Assembly: GCA_022562275.1 (NCBI GenBank)
Contig: JADFPP010000030.1
Location: 1-34,165, forward strand
Length of the DNA stretch: 34,165 bases
Direction of reading: 5' to 3'
From: Bacteroidota bacterium
Lineage (GTDB): Bacteria; Bacteroidota; Ignavibacteria; Ignavibacteriales; Ignavibacteriaceae
Shown here: positions 8,410 through 18,300 of the stretch, one piece after another
Layout of the letters: every line of letters begins with the position of its first letter
How positions within the stretch are numbered: position 1 is the first letter of the stretch
Position numbers and translations under genes: made by a program
Notes under the pieces: model-generated
Seen by the model: only the letters and a program-made list of their open reading frames with translations
The model's database searches: none
Told to the model about the DNA's origin: nothing

Positions 8410-9876
8410 TTATTTTCCACGCGATTCCTTAAGCTTTGTTTTTATTGTTTTAATTTCATTTCTATCAACCGCAAAAAAGTACAGATACAAAATGAACGCC
8501 ACCAACAGAATTGATTTTTCAATTAGGGCTAAATAGTAATTTTCAGTTACAAAGAAATAATAAGCTAAAGCCATTAAGAACACCCCGATAAATATTTTTA
8601 TTATTTTATCCCATTCATAAATTATATGATAAAATTTTTGGGTTACAACATAGTAACCAATGGCCATAACAAGATACGCGATGAAAGTTGCAAATGCAGC
8701 ACCCATAAAACCCATAACAGGTATTAATGCAAAGTTAGTGATTATATTTAATGCTGCACCGGCTCCGGCAATAAAGGGAACGTAAAGACTTTTCTCTGCA
8801 ATATAAATGCCGGCAGAGAAGATTACATATATACCGTTAATTAGATAAGCAAGAAGAATGATGGGTACAATATCTAATCCGCTCCAATAGGCAGAACCGA
8901 TTATTGAATAACCGGCAATGTTTATTTGTGCCAGATCAGCCACGAACAATGATATGCCCACAACCAGGATGCTGCCAACCAGAGTAAAATAAGTTAGTAT
9001 TTTTGCAAACATCGCTTTAGCATTTTCCTCTTTTGCATTCTGCAAAAAGAATGGCTGCCAGGCATATTGAAACATATTCACAAACAGCATCATAAAAATC
9101 CCAAGCTTGTAGTTTGCTTTATATACACCAACGGTTTTTAAATCTGTTAATCTCTCTAATATTGGCACATCTATTACCTGAACAAGCATTACAGCTAATC
9201 CGGCAGGAAAATAGGGAAGACCGAATTTTATGAATCTCTTAAAAAGCCGGGTATTAAATTCAAACTTTAAATACCGGAGGATTGTTGGGATCAATAATAT
9301 TAATGAAACCAGCGAAGCAATAATATTACTGAATAAAATTGCTTCAATTCCCCAATTAAGTACGAGAACTAAATATAAATTAAGTACAAGGTTAGTGCAG
9401 ATATTAATGATCTTAAATAATGAAAACTTTTTTGCTTCCCTGTTCAATCGTAACTTTAAAAATGGAATTACTCCGTTAGTATCTAAAAAGATTATGGCGG
9501 CGGCAAGATATATCAGGTAATAATAATCTTCGGGGATACCTAACTTATCGGCAATGGTGCTTTGAAAGTAAATTATAATAAAGCCAAACATTAATGACGT
9601 AACGAAAACCGAAATGTAAGGTGTGGAAAAATTATCTTTGTCGGTGCCCTCATCTTTAAATGCAGCAAACTTTAGGAAAGCAGAGTCCATTCCGTATATA
9701 TAAAAAATATTCAGTATCGCTACATACGCATACACAATCTGAACAATCCCATACTCTGAAGGATCAAATATATTTGTAAAGAAAGGGATCAATAAAAAAT
9801 TCAGAAATCTGCCCACCATAGTGCTGACACCATAAATGGCGGTATCCATGCTTAACTGTTTTAGCTTATCAAACAT
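8410..9876 (-). CDS. Polysaccharide flippase (Wzx/RfbX-like, MOP superfamily)
   Basis: An integral membrane protein of 488 residues with about 12-14 hydrophobic helices along its whole length. This is the size and pattern of the polysaccharide-transport branch of the MOP exporter superfamily, which flips undecaprenyl-linked oligosaccharides (or lipid II in the MurJ branch) across the inner membrane. The N-terminal region around MDTAIYGVSTMVGRFLNFLL fits the Wzx family start. It is followed 3 nt later by dut and preceded by a thioesterase gene (36-nt gap). It is separate from the polysaccharide cluster at 10752-23899, which has its own flippase, so it probably serves another glycan. The exact substrate cannot be read from sequence. 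Confidence 0.87.
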   Translation of the reverse strand: MFDKLKQLSMDTAIYGVSTMVGRFLNFLLIPFFTNIFDPSEYGIVQIVYAYVAILNIFYIYGMDSAFLKFAAFKDEGTDKDNFSTPYISVFVTSLMFGFIIIYFQSTIADKLGIPEDYYYLIYLAAAIIFLDTNGVIPFLKLRLNREAKKFSLFKIINICTNLVLNLYLVLVLNWGIEAILFSNIIASLVSLILLIPTILRYLKFEFNTRLFKRFIKFGLPYFPAGLAVMLVQVIDVPILERLTDLKTVGVYKANYKLGIFMMLFVNMFQYAWQPFFLQNAKEENAKAMFAKILTYFTLVGSILVVGISLFVADLAQINIAGYSIIGSAYWSGLDIVPIILLAYLINGIYVIFSAGIYIAEKSLYVPFIAGAGAALNIITNFALIPVMGFMGAAFATFIAYLVMAIGYYVVTQKFYHIIYEWDKIIKIFIGVFLMALAYYFFVTENYYLALIEKSILLVAFILYLYFFAVDRNEIKTIKTKLKESRGK

Positions 9877-9912
9877 TGTTCAAATCTTTGGCAAAGGAAA
9901 ATTTCATTAAAT

Positions 9913-10335
9913 TCATTTATTAGGTTGTGTGAAAAACGGACTGATCACTTTCATAAAAAATTCCGGCGGGCGGCAAATCTTTTTTGATTCTTTTTTAATA
10001 AATACAAGCTCGATATATCCTTCACAAATAATAATACCTCTATCAGCACTCCTTACAGTATGATCTAAATGTACTATTAACTCGGGGATTTTCTCAATGC
10101 GTGTTTCTACTTCAAGCAGCTCATCGTAATGAGCGGGATTTTTATATTTGATAAATACCTCATGCACCGGCATCAGGTATCCGTTCTCTTCAATCGATTT
10201 ATAGGTGAGATTCTGTTCCCGCATCATTTCAGTTCTTCCAACTTCAAAATACTCAAAGTACTTTCCGTTATATGCATATTGCATTTGATCGGTATCAGCA
10301 TATCTTACACGGATTTGAGTTTTATGAATAAACAT
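9913..10335 (-). CDS. Acyl-CoA thioesterase, hotdog fold (4HBT/YbgC-like)
   Basis: A 140-residue single-domain hotdog protein. The N-terminal RYADTDQMQYAYNGKYFEYF stretch (11-30) matches the 4-hydroxybenzoyl-CoA thioesterase/YbgC/FadM signature, with D16 in the position of the catalytic aspartate. The helix EVGRTEMMRE (31-40) completes the conserved core. Members cleave acyl-CoA or acyl-ACP thioesters in the cytoplasm; YbgC proteins often act in phospholipid or envelope metabolism, but substrate varies and cannot be inferred here. It stands at the head of the flippase-dut pair. No strong Shine-Dalgarno sequence is visible before the ATG. Confidence 0.88.
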   Translation of the reverse strand: MFIHKTQIRVRYADTDQMQYAYNGKYFEYFEVGRTEMMREQNLTYKSIEENGYLMPVHEVFIKYKNPAHYDELLEVETRIEKIPELIVHLDHTVRSADRGIIICEGYIELVFIKKESKKICRPPEFFMKVISPFFTQPNK

Positions 10336-10420
10336 ATTAATTATAAATAAAAGGATGAATGAAATACTGATATTGATTTTTAATAATGTACAAAGTAAAT
10401 AGAAAATTGTTGTTGATTAT

Positions 10421-10676
10421 ACTTAGTAACTCATGTTACGCAAAATCTGTTTTTGACTTGCCACGCCCTTTAGAGACTGTGTGAAAATAAAGAAATTGCA
10501 TTAACCCACGATTTCAATCGTGAGAATTCAGAAAAAAAACAAACTATATTACTAACCGTTTCAACGGTTAAAACCCAGTTTTCGTAGTGTTTTCTTACCA
10601 CGACTTATCACGAAGTGATTCCTTCGGAAAAAGTCGTGGCAATTCACATATTGTTTTGCGTAACGTGAGTTAGTAA
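10421..10676. mobile_element. MITE-like element with terminal inverted repeats
   Basis: The ends at 10423-10445 and 10654-10676 are inverted repeats matching at 21 of 23 positions (core GTTACGCAAAA). More weakly, the arms extend inward to TTGCCAC (10458-10464) and GTGGCAA (10636-10642). Inside are three hairpins: CACGATT/AATCGTG (10507-10522), TAACCGTT/AACGGTTA (10553-10570) and CCACGACTT/AAGTCGTGG (10598-10639). ATTAT flanks both sides (10416-10420 and 10677-10681), a possible 5-bp target duplication, though weak evidence in AT-rich DNA. No protein is encoded, so any transposase must act in trans. The nested hairpins recall palindromes mobilised by IS200/REP-associated transposases. Confidence 0.65.
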
Positions 10677-10690
10677 ATTATGAAATAAAA

Positions 10691-10711
10691 AATCCCGAAT
10701 AATTCGGGATT
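10691..10711 (-). terminator. Rho-independent terminator after accA
   Basis: AATCCCGAA and TTCGGGATT form a 9-bp stem with loop TAA. Read on the minus strand it is followed by a T-run (TTTTTTATTT) and lies about 40 nt beyond the accA stop. It would end transcription of the polysaccharide-accA operon. Confidence 0.85.
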
Positions 10712-10751
10712 CAAATTAAGATATTTTCAAACGAACTAACGATATTGATTT

Positions 10752-11702
10752 TTATTCAATATACACTCCCATACTTCCGAACTTTTCTAACCTGTTTTCT
10801 ATTAATTTTTCCGGTTTAATTTTTACTAAATCTGCCAACTCTTCCAACAGTGCTGCCTTCAAAGTATCGGCTGCAGCTTTATGATCTTTATGGGCACCAC
10901 CAAGTGGTTCCGGGATTATTCTGTCGATGATTTTTTGTTCAAGAAGGTCAGGTGCAGTAAGTTTTAATGCTTCAGCTGCCTGCTCTTTATAATCCCAACT
11001 TCTCCATAATATACTGGAACAAGATTCGGGACTGATAACTGAGTACCAGCAGTTCTGTAACATTAATATTCTATTGCCAACGCCCAATCCCAAAGCCCCT
11101 CCGCTTGCACCCTCACCAATTATTACCACAATTATCGGCACACGCAACCTGCTCATCTCAAATAGATTTTTTGCAATGGCTTCTGCCTGTCCTCTTTCTT
11201 CCGCTTCAAGTCCGGGATAGGCACCCGGTGTATCAAGCATAGTAATAACAGGTTTATTAAACTTCTCTGCTAACTTCATCAGCCGGAGCGCCTTTCTATA
11301 TCCTTCAGGATTAGCCATACCAAAATTTCTATATACATTTGATTTTGTATCTCTTCCTTTCTGCTGCCCAATTATCATCACTTTGTATTCACCTAATTTG
11401 GCAAAACCACCTACAATTGCCTTGTCGTCACCGTAATGCCTGTCACCATGAAGTTCAACAAAATCCTCTGTCATTAAATTAATATAATCAAGTGTAAAAG
11501 GTCTATCGGGATGCCGGGCAAGTTGAACTCTCTGCCATCGTGTTAAACCATCATATAATTCAGCTTTAAGTTGAGCTACTTTTGTTTCTAATCTTAAGAT
11601 ATCTTTTTCAATATTTAAACTAGCCGAAGATTCCTTCATCTCTTCAAGTTTCTCTTCAAGTTGGAATATCGGTTTTTCAAAATCTAAAATTGTTTTTCCC
11701 AT
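10752..11702 (-). CDS. accA: Acetyl-CoA carboxylase carboxyltransferase subunit alpha
   Basis: Forms the carboxyltransferase with AccD and moves the carboxyl group from carboxybiotin to acetyl-CoA, giving malonyl-CoA for fatty-acid synthesis. The 316-residue length and layout match AccA: an N-terminal helical region with [12 protein letters not shown], then the crotonase-like core. The sequence [17 protein letters not shown] is the conserved oxyanion-hole region, and [14 protein letters not shown] is another family block. It begins 2 nt after the GT2-fusion gene, so it is likely translationally linked to the polysaccharide cluster, an unusual place for accA. A strong terminator follows. Confidence 0.97.
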   Translation of the reverse strand: MGKTILDFEKPIFQLEEKLEEMKESSASLNIEKDILRLETKVAQLKAELYDGLTRWQRVQLARHPDRPFTLDYINLMTEDFVELHGDRHYGDDKAIVGGFAKLGEYKVMIIGQQKGRDTKSNVYRNFGMANPEGYRKALRLMKLAEKFNKPVITMLDTPGAYPGLEAEERGQAEAIAKNLFEMSRLRVPIIVVIIGEGASGGALGLGVGNRILMLQNCWYSVISPESCSSILWRSWDYKEQAAEALKLTAPDLLEQKIIDRIIPEPLGGAHKDHKAAADTLKAALLEELADLVKIKPEKLIENRLEKFGSMGVYIE

Positions 11703-11704
11703 AT

Positions 11705-13687
11705 CTAATCTTTTTTACTCCACATTTTATTAATTGTACGTCCAAGTATTTCTAAATCAAGCCATATATTCTGATTTTTAGCATAATAAAAATCCATCTT
11801 TCCGGGTTCAGTTTTTGCATCATTTTCAATATACCAAAATCCGGTTAGCCCTTGTTTACCAATATATATTTTCGTTTCCATTTGTGCTTCTTTGGGGCCC
11901 ACAAAACTCCTTTCACCTTTAACAACTGAAGTAACCGATAATATGAATGACCGAAAATCAGTTTTCTTTTTAACAAGCTTTGTAAAGAAATATATAAAAG
12001 GATAAATGAAAATCAAAACAAACATTCCAAGTATTAAATCGAAAAGACGTTTTATAAATTTTAATAATTGACCCGATATGTTGTAATGAATTTCAATTAA
12101 TGGAATATCATCAAGCATAGAAACGGATGTTTTTCCAACTATAAAATCCAATTCGGTACCGCTTATTTTAAACTCCACAGGTTCATTTTGGCAATTGGCA
12201 ACTACTGCCATCATATCACCATAATTTAAGTCTTCCGAAGAGAATATAACTTCACTGATTTTATATTCGCTAATAACTTTCTTGATATTTTCAAGGCTTC
12301 CAACAACTTCAAATGATTCAATTATTTTTCCCATATCACTATGATCATTACCCACCAATCCTACAACACTGTGGTAATCCGTCCTCTTTGATTTTATTTT
12401 GTTTGCAATCCGAATTGCATGCTTTGCAGTTCCAACAACTAATATTCTGCTCTTACTAAAATCATCTATCTGAACACCAACTCTGAAAAAAAGTTTGAGT
12501 ACGATTCTCCATGTAGTAGTTGATAAGATTAACAACAGGTATGCAATTAATACAACAGCCCTGCTGTAAGCAAATTGCTTAAAGAAAAATGTGATGGAAG
12601 TAAGGAAAATAAAACTTACGAATACAGCTATAAAATTTCTCAATACCGAAAGCGAATCTCTTTTGTAAACTCCGGCAAGAGAGGCGATAACTACATGTAT
12701 TAATGCCGGGAGAGTATAAATAACAATGTAGTCAGCAGCTTCAAAACCTAACCAATTACTACGACTAATATATATTTTTTCAGCAATGAAGAAACAAATA
12801 TCAAATATTAATAAGTCTGCTAACGCTGAAAAAATCGCCAGTTTACTTTTCCCTAAAAAAGCAAAAACTTTTCGAACACCTATTGCTGAACGCAGTATAG
12901 CTTCTACAAGAAAAGAACCGGAAAAATGTTTTTTTACAAACAGGTACATAGCATCATAAAACACTTTTGTTTCATCTAAATTACTTCGTTTAGTGCTCTC
13001 TCCCTTGTAATGTATTATTTGAGCATTGTGAACATAGAAAACTTTATACCCGGCTTGTTGAATGCGATAACATAAATCAAGATCTTCCCCGTACATAAAA
13101 AATTCTTCATCAAAACCGTTTACTTTGTCATATACTTCTCTCTTCATCATCATAAAGGAACCGGAAATGGCATCTACTTCGTAGGTTTGATTTTCGTTAA
13201 GGTAAGTAAGATTATACCGTGCAAAAATTCTACTATTAGGAAATAAATTACTTAACCCGGTTACTTTGCAAAATGATGTCCAGGGTCCAGGGAAACTTCT
13301 TCTGCAGGCAAGCTGTAAGCTGCCATCGGGATTTAATATCTTACATCCTGCTAATCCCGCATCCTGATTATTTTCAAAAAAATTGATCATCAGATCAAAT
13401 GTATCTTCGCTAACAATTGCGTCAGGATTTATCAGTAATATATATTTTCCTTTTGCAATTTTAAGTGCCTGATTATTTGCTTTTCCGAATCCGAGATTTT
13501 CCTTATTAATAATAAGATTTACAGAAGGATATTTTTTGCGGATAAGTTCTACACTTCCATCGTCAGAAGCGTTATCAATAATTATTATTTCTTTTGAAAT
13601 GCCGGACGATGCTTTATCAATTGAGTGAAGCAAGTTTTGAAGGAACTCTTTTACGTTATAATTAACTATGATGATTGATAGATCCAA
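11705..13687 (-). CDS. GT2 glycosyltransferase fused to a degenerate phosphoglycosyltransferase
   Basis: A 660-residue fusion. Residues 1-270 are a GT2 (GT-A fold, rhamnosyltransferase-like) domain with IDNASDDGS (37-45), INPDA (86-90, the metal-binding acidic position) and EDLDLCYR (201-208). Residues 285-400 contain about four membrane helices, and 413-530 are a Rossmann-like CoA_binding_3-type domain starting RILVVGT. The last 120 residues resemble the C-terminus of WcaJ/WbaP-type sugar transferases, keeping [11 protein letters not shown] (588-598) and [12 protein letters not shown] (610-621). The KFRSM block and the catalytic Asp-Glu dyad, present in the neighbour at 14460, are missing here. 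The GT2 half is probably active and the C-terminal half is probably not a working phosphoglycosyltransferase; it may serve as a membrane anchor or partner domain. Confidence 0.82.
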   Translation of the reverse strand: MDLSIIIVNYNVKEFLQNLLHSIDKASSGISKEIIIIDNASDDGSVELIRKKYPSVNLIINKENLGFGKANNQALKIAKGKYILLINPDAIVSEDTFDLMINFFENNQDAGLAGCKILNPDGSLQLACRRSFPGPWTSFCKVTGLSNLFPNSRIFARYNLTYLNENQTYEVDAISGSFMMMKREVYDKVNGFDEEFFMYGEDLDLCYRIQQAGYKVFYVHNAQIIHYKGESTKRSNLDETKVFYDAMYLFVKKHFSGSFLVEAILRSAIGVRKVFAFLGKSKLAIFSALADLLIFDICFFIAEKIYISRSNWLGFEAADYIVIYTLPALIHVVIASLAGVYKRDSLSVLRNFIAVFVSFIFLTSITFFFKQFAYSRAVVLIAYLLLILSTTTWRIVLKLFFRVGVQIDDFSKSRILVVGTAKHAIRIANKIKSKRTDYHSVVGLVGNDHSDMGKIIESFEVVGSLENIKKVISEYKISEVIFSSEDLNYGDMMAVVANCQNEPVEFKISGTELDFIVGKTSVSMLDDIPLIEIHYNISGQLLKFIKRLFDLILGMFVLIFIYPFIYFFTKLVKKKTDFRSFILSVTSVVKGERSFVGPKEAQMETKIYIGKQGLTGFWYIENDAKTEPGKMDFYYAKNQNIWLDLEILGRTINKMWSKKD

Positions 13688-13695
13688 TTACGTAC

Positions 13696-14421
13696 CTACT
13701 TAAGTGTTCCTAACATACTTGCTAATCTTAACTTCCAAACCATTACGATTGCTTCACGAACAATCTTTCTTGACATTTTTGAAGTACCTTTTACTCTATC
13801 TGTAAAAACAATAGATATTTCTTTTATCTTAAATCCTTTTTTCCAAGCTTTAAATGTCATCTCAATTTGAAAAGCATAACCGTTCGATTTTACCTGGTCC
13901 AGATTGATTGATTGCAGAACTTCCTTCCTAAAACATTTAAATCCTCCGGTTGCATCGTGTACCGGAAGTCCTGTAATCAGGCGCGTATATACGTTTGCAA
14001 ACAGACTTAACATTAATCTACGCATTGGCCAGTTTACAACGTTAACCCCATCCTTGTACCGGCTTCCGAGCACCAGGTCGTAATTATCCATTGCATTAAG
14101 AAAATTTGGAATTTCTACAGGATTGTGTGAAAAATCTGCATCCATTTCAAAAACGAAATCGTAATTATTTTTAAGAGCATACTTAAACCCGGCAATATAA
14201 GCAGTACCTAAACCCATTTTCTTTTCACGCTTAATTAATTTTATTCTCGGGTTCTTCTCTGCTTCTTCCTTCACCCATTGTGCTGTACCGTCAGGTGAAT
14301 TATCATCAACAATAAGTACATCAATTATTTCATCCTTCAAAAAAATTACCGGCAATAATTTTGGAAGGTTTTCAACCTCATTATAAGTGGGAATAATTAT
14401 AAGTGCTTTTTTATTTATCAT
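13696..14421 (-). CDS. Polyprenyl-phosphate mannosyltransferase-like GT2 (DPM1 family)
   Basis: A GT2 protein resembling dolichyl-phosphate mannose synthase (DPM1/Ppm1), which transfers a sugar from a nucleotide donor to a polyprenyl-phosphate carrier on the cytoplasmic membrane face. In the 241-residue form, VDDNSPDGT (38-46) and MDADFSHNP (93-101) are the nucleotide- and metal-binding motifs, and a GFKCFRKEVL block follows. There is no C-terminal membrane domain, unlike GtrB-type enzymes. A TTG 15 nt upstream (14436) also extends the frame, but the ATG at 14421 starts directly at the conserved beta strand and is preferred. The polyprenyl-linked sugar could feed GT39-like enzymes such as the one at 26482. 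The donor sugar is not known. Confidence 0.85.
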   Translation of the reverse strand: MINKKALIIIPTYNEVENLPKLLPVIFLKDEIIDVLIVDDNSPDGTAQWVKEEAEKNPRIKLIKREKKMGLGTAYIAGFKYALKNNYDFVFEMDADFSHNPVEIPNFLNAMDNYDLVLGSRYKDGVNVVNWPMRRLMLSLFANVYTRLITGLPVHDATGGFKCFRKEVLQSINLDQVKSNGYAFQIEMTFKAWKKGFKIKEISIVFTDRVKGTSKMSRKIVREAIVMVWKLRLASMLGTLK

Positions 14422-14459
14422 ACTATTTGCTGCCAATAGGCGAAGTGATATTTAGATTA

Positions 14460-15863
14460 TTAATTATACTGCTCCTTGCCAAACAATACTACAAAAATAG
14501 TTCTTACAATAATCTTAAAATCCATTCTTAAAGACATATTTTCGATATAAAAAAGATCGTAACGCAATTTAATTTTAACATCGTCAATTGATTCATCATA
14601 TTTATGTTTTACTTGTGCCCATCCTGTAATACCGGGTCTCACCTTTAATCTTCTCTTGTAATACGGAATTTCATCGGATAATTTTTCTACAAAGTAAGGT
14701 CTTTCAGGACGCGGACCGACTATACTCATCTCACCCCTAAGTACATTTATCATCTGCGGCAGTTCATCTATTTTTACTCTTCGAATGATCTTTCCCACTT
14801 TTGTAATACGCGGATCGTCCTTCGAAGACCAAACGGGCCCAGTCTGTTTTTCGGCATCTTCAAACATAGATCTAAACTTAATGATCTTAAAAATATTCCC
14901 ATTCATACCGCTTCTTTCCTGTTTGAAAAAAACAGTGCCTTTGCTGTCTAATTTAATTGCGATTGAACTAAGAATAGTAATAGGTAAAGTTATAAGAAGA
15001 ATAAAGAAAGAAGTGATAACATCTAACATACGTTTTAATTTCTTTTCCCATTCCGGCATTAATTCCGGCATAATATCGATGAGAGGCATGCCGTATATTT
15101 GGGAGGTTCGTGCCTGTCCACTGAGAATTTCATAAAGATCAGGAACAATTTTTAATCCAACATCTTTATGCTCAAGTTTAGATATTACGTCAACAAGTAA
15201 TTCGTGATCTTCTTTTTCAAGGGCGATAATAACTTCTTTAGAATTTGTTTTACCAACGATTTTAACAATTTCATCTACAGTGCCTATAACTTCTACACCT
15301 TTATAAATTTTACCAACATTTTCATGATCAACAGCAGCATACGCTTTAATATCCAGTCCAAGAGCAGCATGTTCGGAAATCTGATCGTGCACTTCTCTTG
15401 CCCTCGAATTATAACCTACAATTATTGCGCACCTCCTGCCAATACCTTTAATCAGAAGTCTGCGCTGAAATCCGCGAATTGCCAATCTTCCCGTACCAAC
15501 AAACAGGAGCAGTAAACCCCAATAAATAAAAATTAATATTCTGTTGCTCGATTGAACGTTGTGCAGGTAATCATCAATAAAAATAATTGTAAAAAGTATA
15601 AAGATTCCTACAAATGTTGATTTAAAGAGTGTTGATAATTCATCGAATCGTGAAGCAGCAAACCATGTGCGGTACATCCCAACAAAAGTAAATAATATAA
15701 CCCAATACACGTACACAACAAGCATCGGTATAAATACTTCAGGTGTTGTTATTAATTGAAACCACCCGGTCTTAACCCGTATGTAAAAAAATACAATCCA
15801 GGAAAGATTGATTGCGAGGAAGTCAATAAATAGAATTAATATTTTTTCAGTCTTTTTATTCAT
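14460..15863 (-). CDS. Polyprenyl glycosylphosphotransferase (WcaJ/WbaP-like), initiating enzyme
   Basis: Starts the repeat unit by moving a sugar-1-phosphate from its nucleotide to undecaprenyl phosphate. There are about five N-terminal helices, a Rossmann-like CoA_binding_3 domain (about 140-270), then the bacterial sugar transferase domain. In the 467-residue form the domain has KFRSM (329-333), the catalytic dyad D366-E367 in DELPQ, LRGEMSIVGPRPE and RPGITGWAQV, all intact. An ATG at 15893 would add 10 residues and overlap the upstream gene by 22 nt; the ATG at 15863 is preceded by AGGTAAGAAG and leaves a clean 8-nt gap, so it is chosen. The sugar (glucose, galactose or other) cannot be told from the motifs. 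Confidence 0.92.
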   Translation of the reverse strand: MNKKTEKILILFIDFLAINLSWIVFFYIRVKTGWFQLITTPEVFIPMLVVYVYWVILFTFVGMYRTWFAASRFDELSTLFKSTFVGIFILFTIIFIDDYLHNVQSSNRILIFIYWGLLLLFVGTGRLAIRGFQRRLLIKGIGRRCAIIVGYNSRAREVHDQISEHAALGLDIKAYAAVDHENVGKIYKGVEVIGTVDEIVKIVGKTNSKEVIIALEKEDHELLVDVISKLEHKDVGLKIVPDLYEILSGQARTSQIYGMPLIDIMPELMPEWEKKLKRMLDVITSFFILLITLPITILSSIAIKLDSKGTVFFKQERSGMNGNIFKIIKFRSMFEDAEKQTGPVWSSKDDPRITKVGKIIRRVKIDELPQMINVLRGEMSIVGPRPERPYFVEKLSDEIPYYKRRLKVRPGITGWAQVKHKYDESIDDVKIKLRYDLFYIENMSLRMDFKIIVRTIFVVLFGKEQYN

Positions 15864-15871
15864 CTTCTTAC

Positions 15872-17032
15872 CTATCTGGGTGTTGATTCCCAAACTGCTG
15901 AATGTTTACCACGCAAATACTTAAAAAGACCCAGAAACAAAGCAACATTGGTTAAAATAAAATAAGAAAATAAGGAAAATAGTTTCAGTCTAACATTTAA
16001 AATCGTAAAAATGAATCCAAGTAATGCAAGAGAATAAAAAATCATTTGAACGATAAACAAAATATCGAACAGATTAGATTTATGCAGTAATATGATATTT
16101 AACGATATAATTAAAATAAGGAATATTGGGACGAACCACCGGATAACTTTATGACTCCAAAATGCAAAGGATAAGAGTATGTTATTTGAAAAAAGTAACT
16201 TTTTAAATATGGAGAGGGTTTGAAAATTAGTGGAAGCAAATCTTATTTTTCTTTTAAATTCTGACTTGAGATCTGGAGCAACTTTTTCTTTACCAACTGC
16301 ATTATATTTATAAATAAATTTCTTGTTTTTAGAAAGTACAGATAGCGTTATAAAAAAATCATCGGTTATAGCTTTGTCAAAAGGTATTTGCCTGTATAAT
16401 TCCTTTCTTACTGCGTATATTCCTCCATTTGCACCAATCAGGATACCACATTTTCCTTCTAAATTTTTAACATAGGTTTCGTATTCCCAGTAATTTCTTT
16501 CTTTAATTCCTTTTTGAGAACTATCGGATTGATCTTCCAATATTAGTCTACCTGAAACCCCACCAATCGAATCATCAGCAAATCCTCCAACTAATTGCTT
16601 TACCGCATCACGTTCGAATACAGTATTTGCATCTGTGAATAGAAGGATTTCATTTTGTGCTACATTCACCAAATCATTTATTACTTTTGCCTTTCCACCT
16701 TGTATATCGTAAATAAAAACTTTTAACCATTTATATTCCTTTTGCAATTCTAACAGCAAATCATTCGTCTTATCTGTAGATCCATCTGAGCCTACTAAAA
16801 CCTCAACCATTGAAAAATCAATATTCTGTTCAGCAATGTTTCTAATTCGTTCTTCGATAACTTTTTCTTCATTATAAGCAGAAATAAGGATGGAGATTGT
16901 GTGATGAGAAGATTTGTATAATTTTTCAGGATAAAAAAGAGAAATTGTTTTGATAACGACCGGGTAAATCAAATAAGTATAGATCACCAGAAAAAATAAT
17001 GTGTAAAAAGCTAATTCGATAATACTGTTCAT
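15872..17032 (-). CDS. Processive-type GT2 glycosyltransferase with membrane helices
   Basis: A 386-residue membrane glycosyltransferase of the cellulose/hyaluronan/PNAG-synthase-like group. There is one N-terminal helix (about 5-28), then the GT-A domain with AYNEE (52-56), GSDGSTD (81-87), TDANT (133-137, metal ligand D134), TDDFF (223-227, catalytic base position) and RKIRF (261-265), a variant of QxxRW. Three or four helices close the protein (about 285-375). The degenerate QxxRW (Arg for Gln, Phe for Trp) leaves open whether it adds one sugar or several. It follows the GT4 gene at 17086 with a 53-nt gap and abuts the initiating transferase gene downstream. It would add a sugar to the lipid-linked unit at the cytoplasmic face. 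Confidence 0.88.
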   Translation of the reverse strand: MNSIIELAFYTLFFLVIYTYLIYPVVIKTISLFYPEKLYKSSHHTISILISAYNEEKVIEERIRNIAEQNIDFSMVEVLVGSDGSTDKTNDLLLELQKEYKWLKVFIYDIQGGKAKVINDLVNVAQNEILLFTDANTVFERDAVKQLVGGFADDSIGGVSGRLILEDQSDSSQKGIKERNYWEYETYVKNLEGKCGILIGANGGIYAVRKELYRQIPFDKAITDDFFITLSVLSKNKKFIYKYNAVGKEKVAPDLKSEFKRKIRFASTNFQTLSIFKKLLFSNNILLSFAFWSHKVIRWFVPIFLILIISLNIILLHKSNLFDILFIVQMIFYSLALLGFIFTILNVRLKLFSLFSYFILTNVALFLGLFKYLRGKHSAVWESTPR

Positions 17033-17085
17033 GAAATAGCAAAGTAATTGTTCTTGATTCGGAAAGTAAATTTAATAAAAGTAAA

Positions 17086-18258
17086 CTAAAGACTTTTATA
17101 CATGTTCACCAACACTTTAGAATCATTCTCCCAATTATATTTCTCTTCAACTGCTTTCACTCCATTCTTACCAAAATTTATTTCTGATGATGCAATCTCT
17201 AAAATTACTTTAGCAAAATTTTCCGGATCATTTGATTTAAAAACTAATCCTGCACTCGATTCTTCGATTATTCTTTTAAATGGTTTTGCATCTGAAGTAA
17301 GTACCGGTTTGCTCATAGCCATATATTCAAAAAGCTTATGTGGTATAGTAGTATTAATAAAATCATTTGATGGTTGTGGAATAATACAAATTAGAGAATG
17401 GTATATTAAAGATGGTATATATTTATGACCCGGCCAATCCATTAAGATTACTTTGTCGGACAAATTCTCTTTAATTACTAATTGTTTCAAATGATTTTTG
17501 TGAGGACCTTCACCAACTATTAAAAGTACTAAATTAGATTTATTATTCTTTATATACTTCATCCCCAATATGGGAGTAATAAGTCCTCTTTCTGGACTAA
17601 CGGTTCCTGTATATAAAACTATTTTTCTACTTTTTAATTCATCGGATAAACTTATTTTATAGCCCGCATTGATTTTAAAAGTAACCAGATCTACTGTGTT
17701 AGATACAACAAATATTTTAGCAGTATTTACTCCTAAATTTATTAACCTTTCTTTATTTTCTTCAACCACAACTATAATTTTGTCTGACCATTTAACACAT
17801 AACTTTTCTAAAATTTTAGCAATCCGATAATTTTTAAATACAAAATTTACGATGCCTTTTTTTTGGAAAACCTTTAATGCCTCCGGATAATTCTCGTGCA
17901 TATCAAAAATAACTGAAATCCTAAATAATTTTCCATATAAGATGGCAAGAGGTACCATAGGTAGGTCGTGGGCGTGAATAACATCCGGTCTTATTTTGAT
18001 TATTGATTTAAAAACCGTTAATAAAAAACGAGGATTAAGAAAAAAAGGAAAATTAATTATTTTATTTAACTTTACAGAATTAAAAACAGCATGTATCCTA
18101 ATAATTTCACAATATGGAAACGGCGGTGAATTAGTTTTATCATATTGATTACAAATAACTGAGATTTTATAACCGTTCTTATATAGACTCTTAATCTCCT
18201 TTTCCAGACGAATATCGGGAGGGAAAACCGTTTGTGATAGCATAAGAATCTTTTTCAT
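17086..18258 (-). CDS. Glycosyltransferase family 4
   Basis: A 390-residue GT-B fold enzyme. The N-terminal acceptor domain starts with KKILMLSQTVFPPDIR, and DVIHAHDLP (92-100) marks the hinge region of the GT4 N-domain. The C-terminal domain has LYTGTVSPERG, LLIVGEGPHK and HKLFEYMAMSKPVL, the usual GT4 donor-binding blocks; the EX7E motif is not strictly conserved (FINTTIPHKLFEYMAM). There is no signal peptide or membrane segment, so it acts as a cytosolic or peripheral enzyme adding a sugar from a nucleotide donor to the growing unit. It lies between the shortened methyltransferase (42-nt gap) and the GT2 synthase. Confidence 0.88.
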   Translation of the reverse strand: MKKILMLSQTVFPPDIRLEKEIKSLYKNGYKISVICNQYDKTNSPPFPYCEIIRIHAVFNSVKLNKIINFPFFLNPRFLLTVFKSIIKIRPDVIHAHDLPMVPLAILYGKLFRISVIFDMHENYPEALKVFQKKGIVNFVFKNYRIAKILEKLCVKWSDKIIVVVEENKERLINLGVNTAKIFVVSNTVDLVTFKINAGYKISLSDELKSRKIVLYTGTVSPERGLITPILGMKYIKNNKSNLVLLIVGEGPHKNHLKQLVIKENLSDKVILMDWPGHKYIPSLIYHSLICIIPQPSNDFINTTIPHKLFEYMAMSKPVLTSDAKPFKRIIEESSAGLVFKSNDPENFAKVILEIASSEINFGKNGVKAVEEKYNWENDSKVLVNMYKSL

Positions 18259-18300
18259 AATAACAATTGGAGTGATTAGTCGGTCAAGCTATTATCAATT

